Assembly: GCA_902362375.1 (NCBI GenBank)
Contig: CABIVS010000008.1
Span: forward strand, 274,019 to 338,018
Origin: Bacteroidaceae bacterium
GTDB taxonomy: Bacteria > Bacteroidota > Bacteroidia > Bacteroidales > Bacteroidaceae
Reading direction: 5' to 3'
DNA length: 64,000 nt
The position numbers were made by a program, and so were the translations under genes. Positions 63,932 to 64,000 of the stretch are shown here, piece after piece; position 1 is the stretch's first letter; every line of letters begins with the position of its first letter. The notes under the pieces were generated by a model. That model made no database searches and was not told the DNA's origin. It saw nothing but the letters and a program-made list of their open reading frames with translations.

Positions 63932-64000
63932 GCAGACGCATTAAAAATCATTATCCTGTAAAAGTTTTGATAAATATTTTTCATCCCACCCAGCTTTTAG

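Overview
The window reads as chromosome of a gut Bacteroides. It has two SusC/SusD-type polysaccharide utilisation loci (PULs), many lipobox or signal-peptide glycosidases, and promoters of the TTTG / TAnnTTTG type. Gene order and protein content match, from memory and unverified, the Bacteroides thetaiotaomicron stretch around BT1010-BT1045, so B. thetaiotaomicron or a very close relative is most likely. No tRNA, rRNA or CRISPR array was seen.

Layout. 1-1.94 kb is an accessory scrap: the 3' end of an unknown gene, a nuclease-like DUF5655 protein and debris of a restriction-modification system. 1.98-5.7 kb (minus) holds a degenerate, N-terminally short relative of hybrid two-component regulators, a stand-alone LigD-type 3'-phosphoesterase and a head-GIN domain protein. 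5.9-16.1 kb (plus) and 17.2-37.8 kb (minus) form a rhamnogalacturonan-II (RG-II) / pectin degradation locus: GH95, GH105, GH140, GH78 fused to a sialidase-fold domain, an STN/DUF3826 esterase, GH28, GH78, GH143-GH142, GH43, DUF3826, PL1, a SusD/SusC pair and a surface lipoprotein. An SDR and a patatin-like protein sit between the two arms. An exported sugar isomerase-like protein lies at 37.9-38.8 kb.

39.1-63.5 kb is an N-glycan locus with a striking mirror structure. On the minus strand run SusC (lacking its N-terminus), SusD, GH18, a DUF1735/LamG lipoprotein, GH163, an MFS transporter, GH130 and GH92. On the plus strand run a complete SusC (with STN domain), SusD, GH18, DUF1735/LamG and an F5/8C lipoprotein. 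Between the two SusC genes lie a tyrosine recombinase and the only complete SusC 5' end. The two SusC genes share a perfect 105-bp inverted repeat (52763-52867 and 55768-55872) that spans the TonB box. The 2.9 kb between the arms (leader, signal peptide, STN and carboxypeptidase-like domain, recombinase) therefore looks invertible. Inversion would give either SusC the same expression and signalling head while swapping the plug and barrel. In the orientation shown, the plus cassette is ON and the minus SusC is headless (OFF).

How the genes work together. In the first locus SusC/D import RG-II fragments. PL1, GH28, GH105 and the esterase open the backbone and remove methyl groups and unsaturated uronates. 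GH95, GH140, GH78, GH143-142 and GH43 trim L-galactose, apiose, rhamnose, Dha and arabinose from side chains. In the second, surface GH18 enzymes release N-glycans, SusC/D import them, GH163 and GH92 trim them in the periplasm, the MFS carrier imports Man-GlcNAc and GH130 phosphorolyses it. Small repeats of several kinds (three ~80-bp palindromes, two arrays of 13-nt units at exact 22-nt spacing, a 283-bp imperfect palindrome) fill intergenic gaps and are listed separately.
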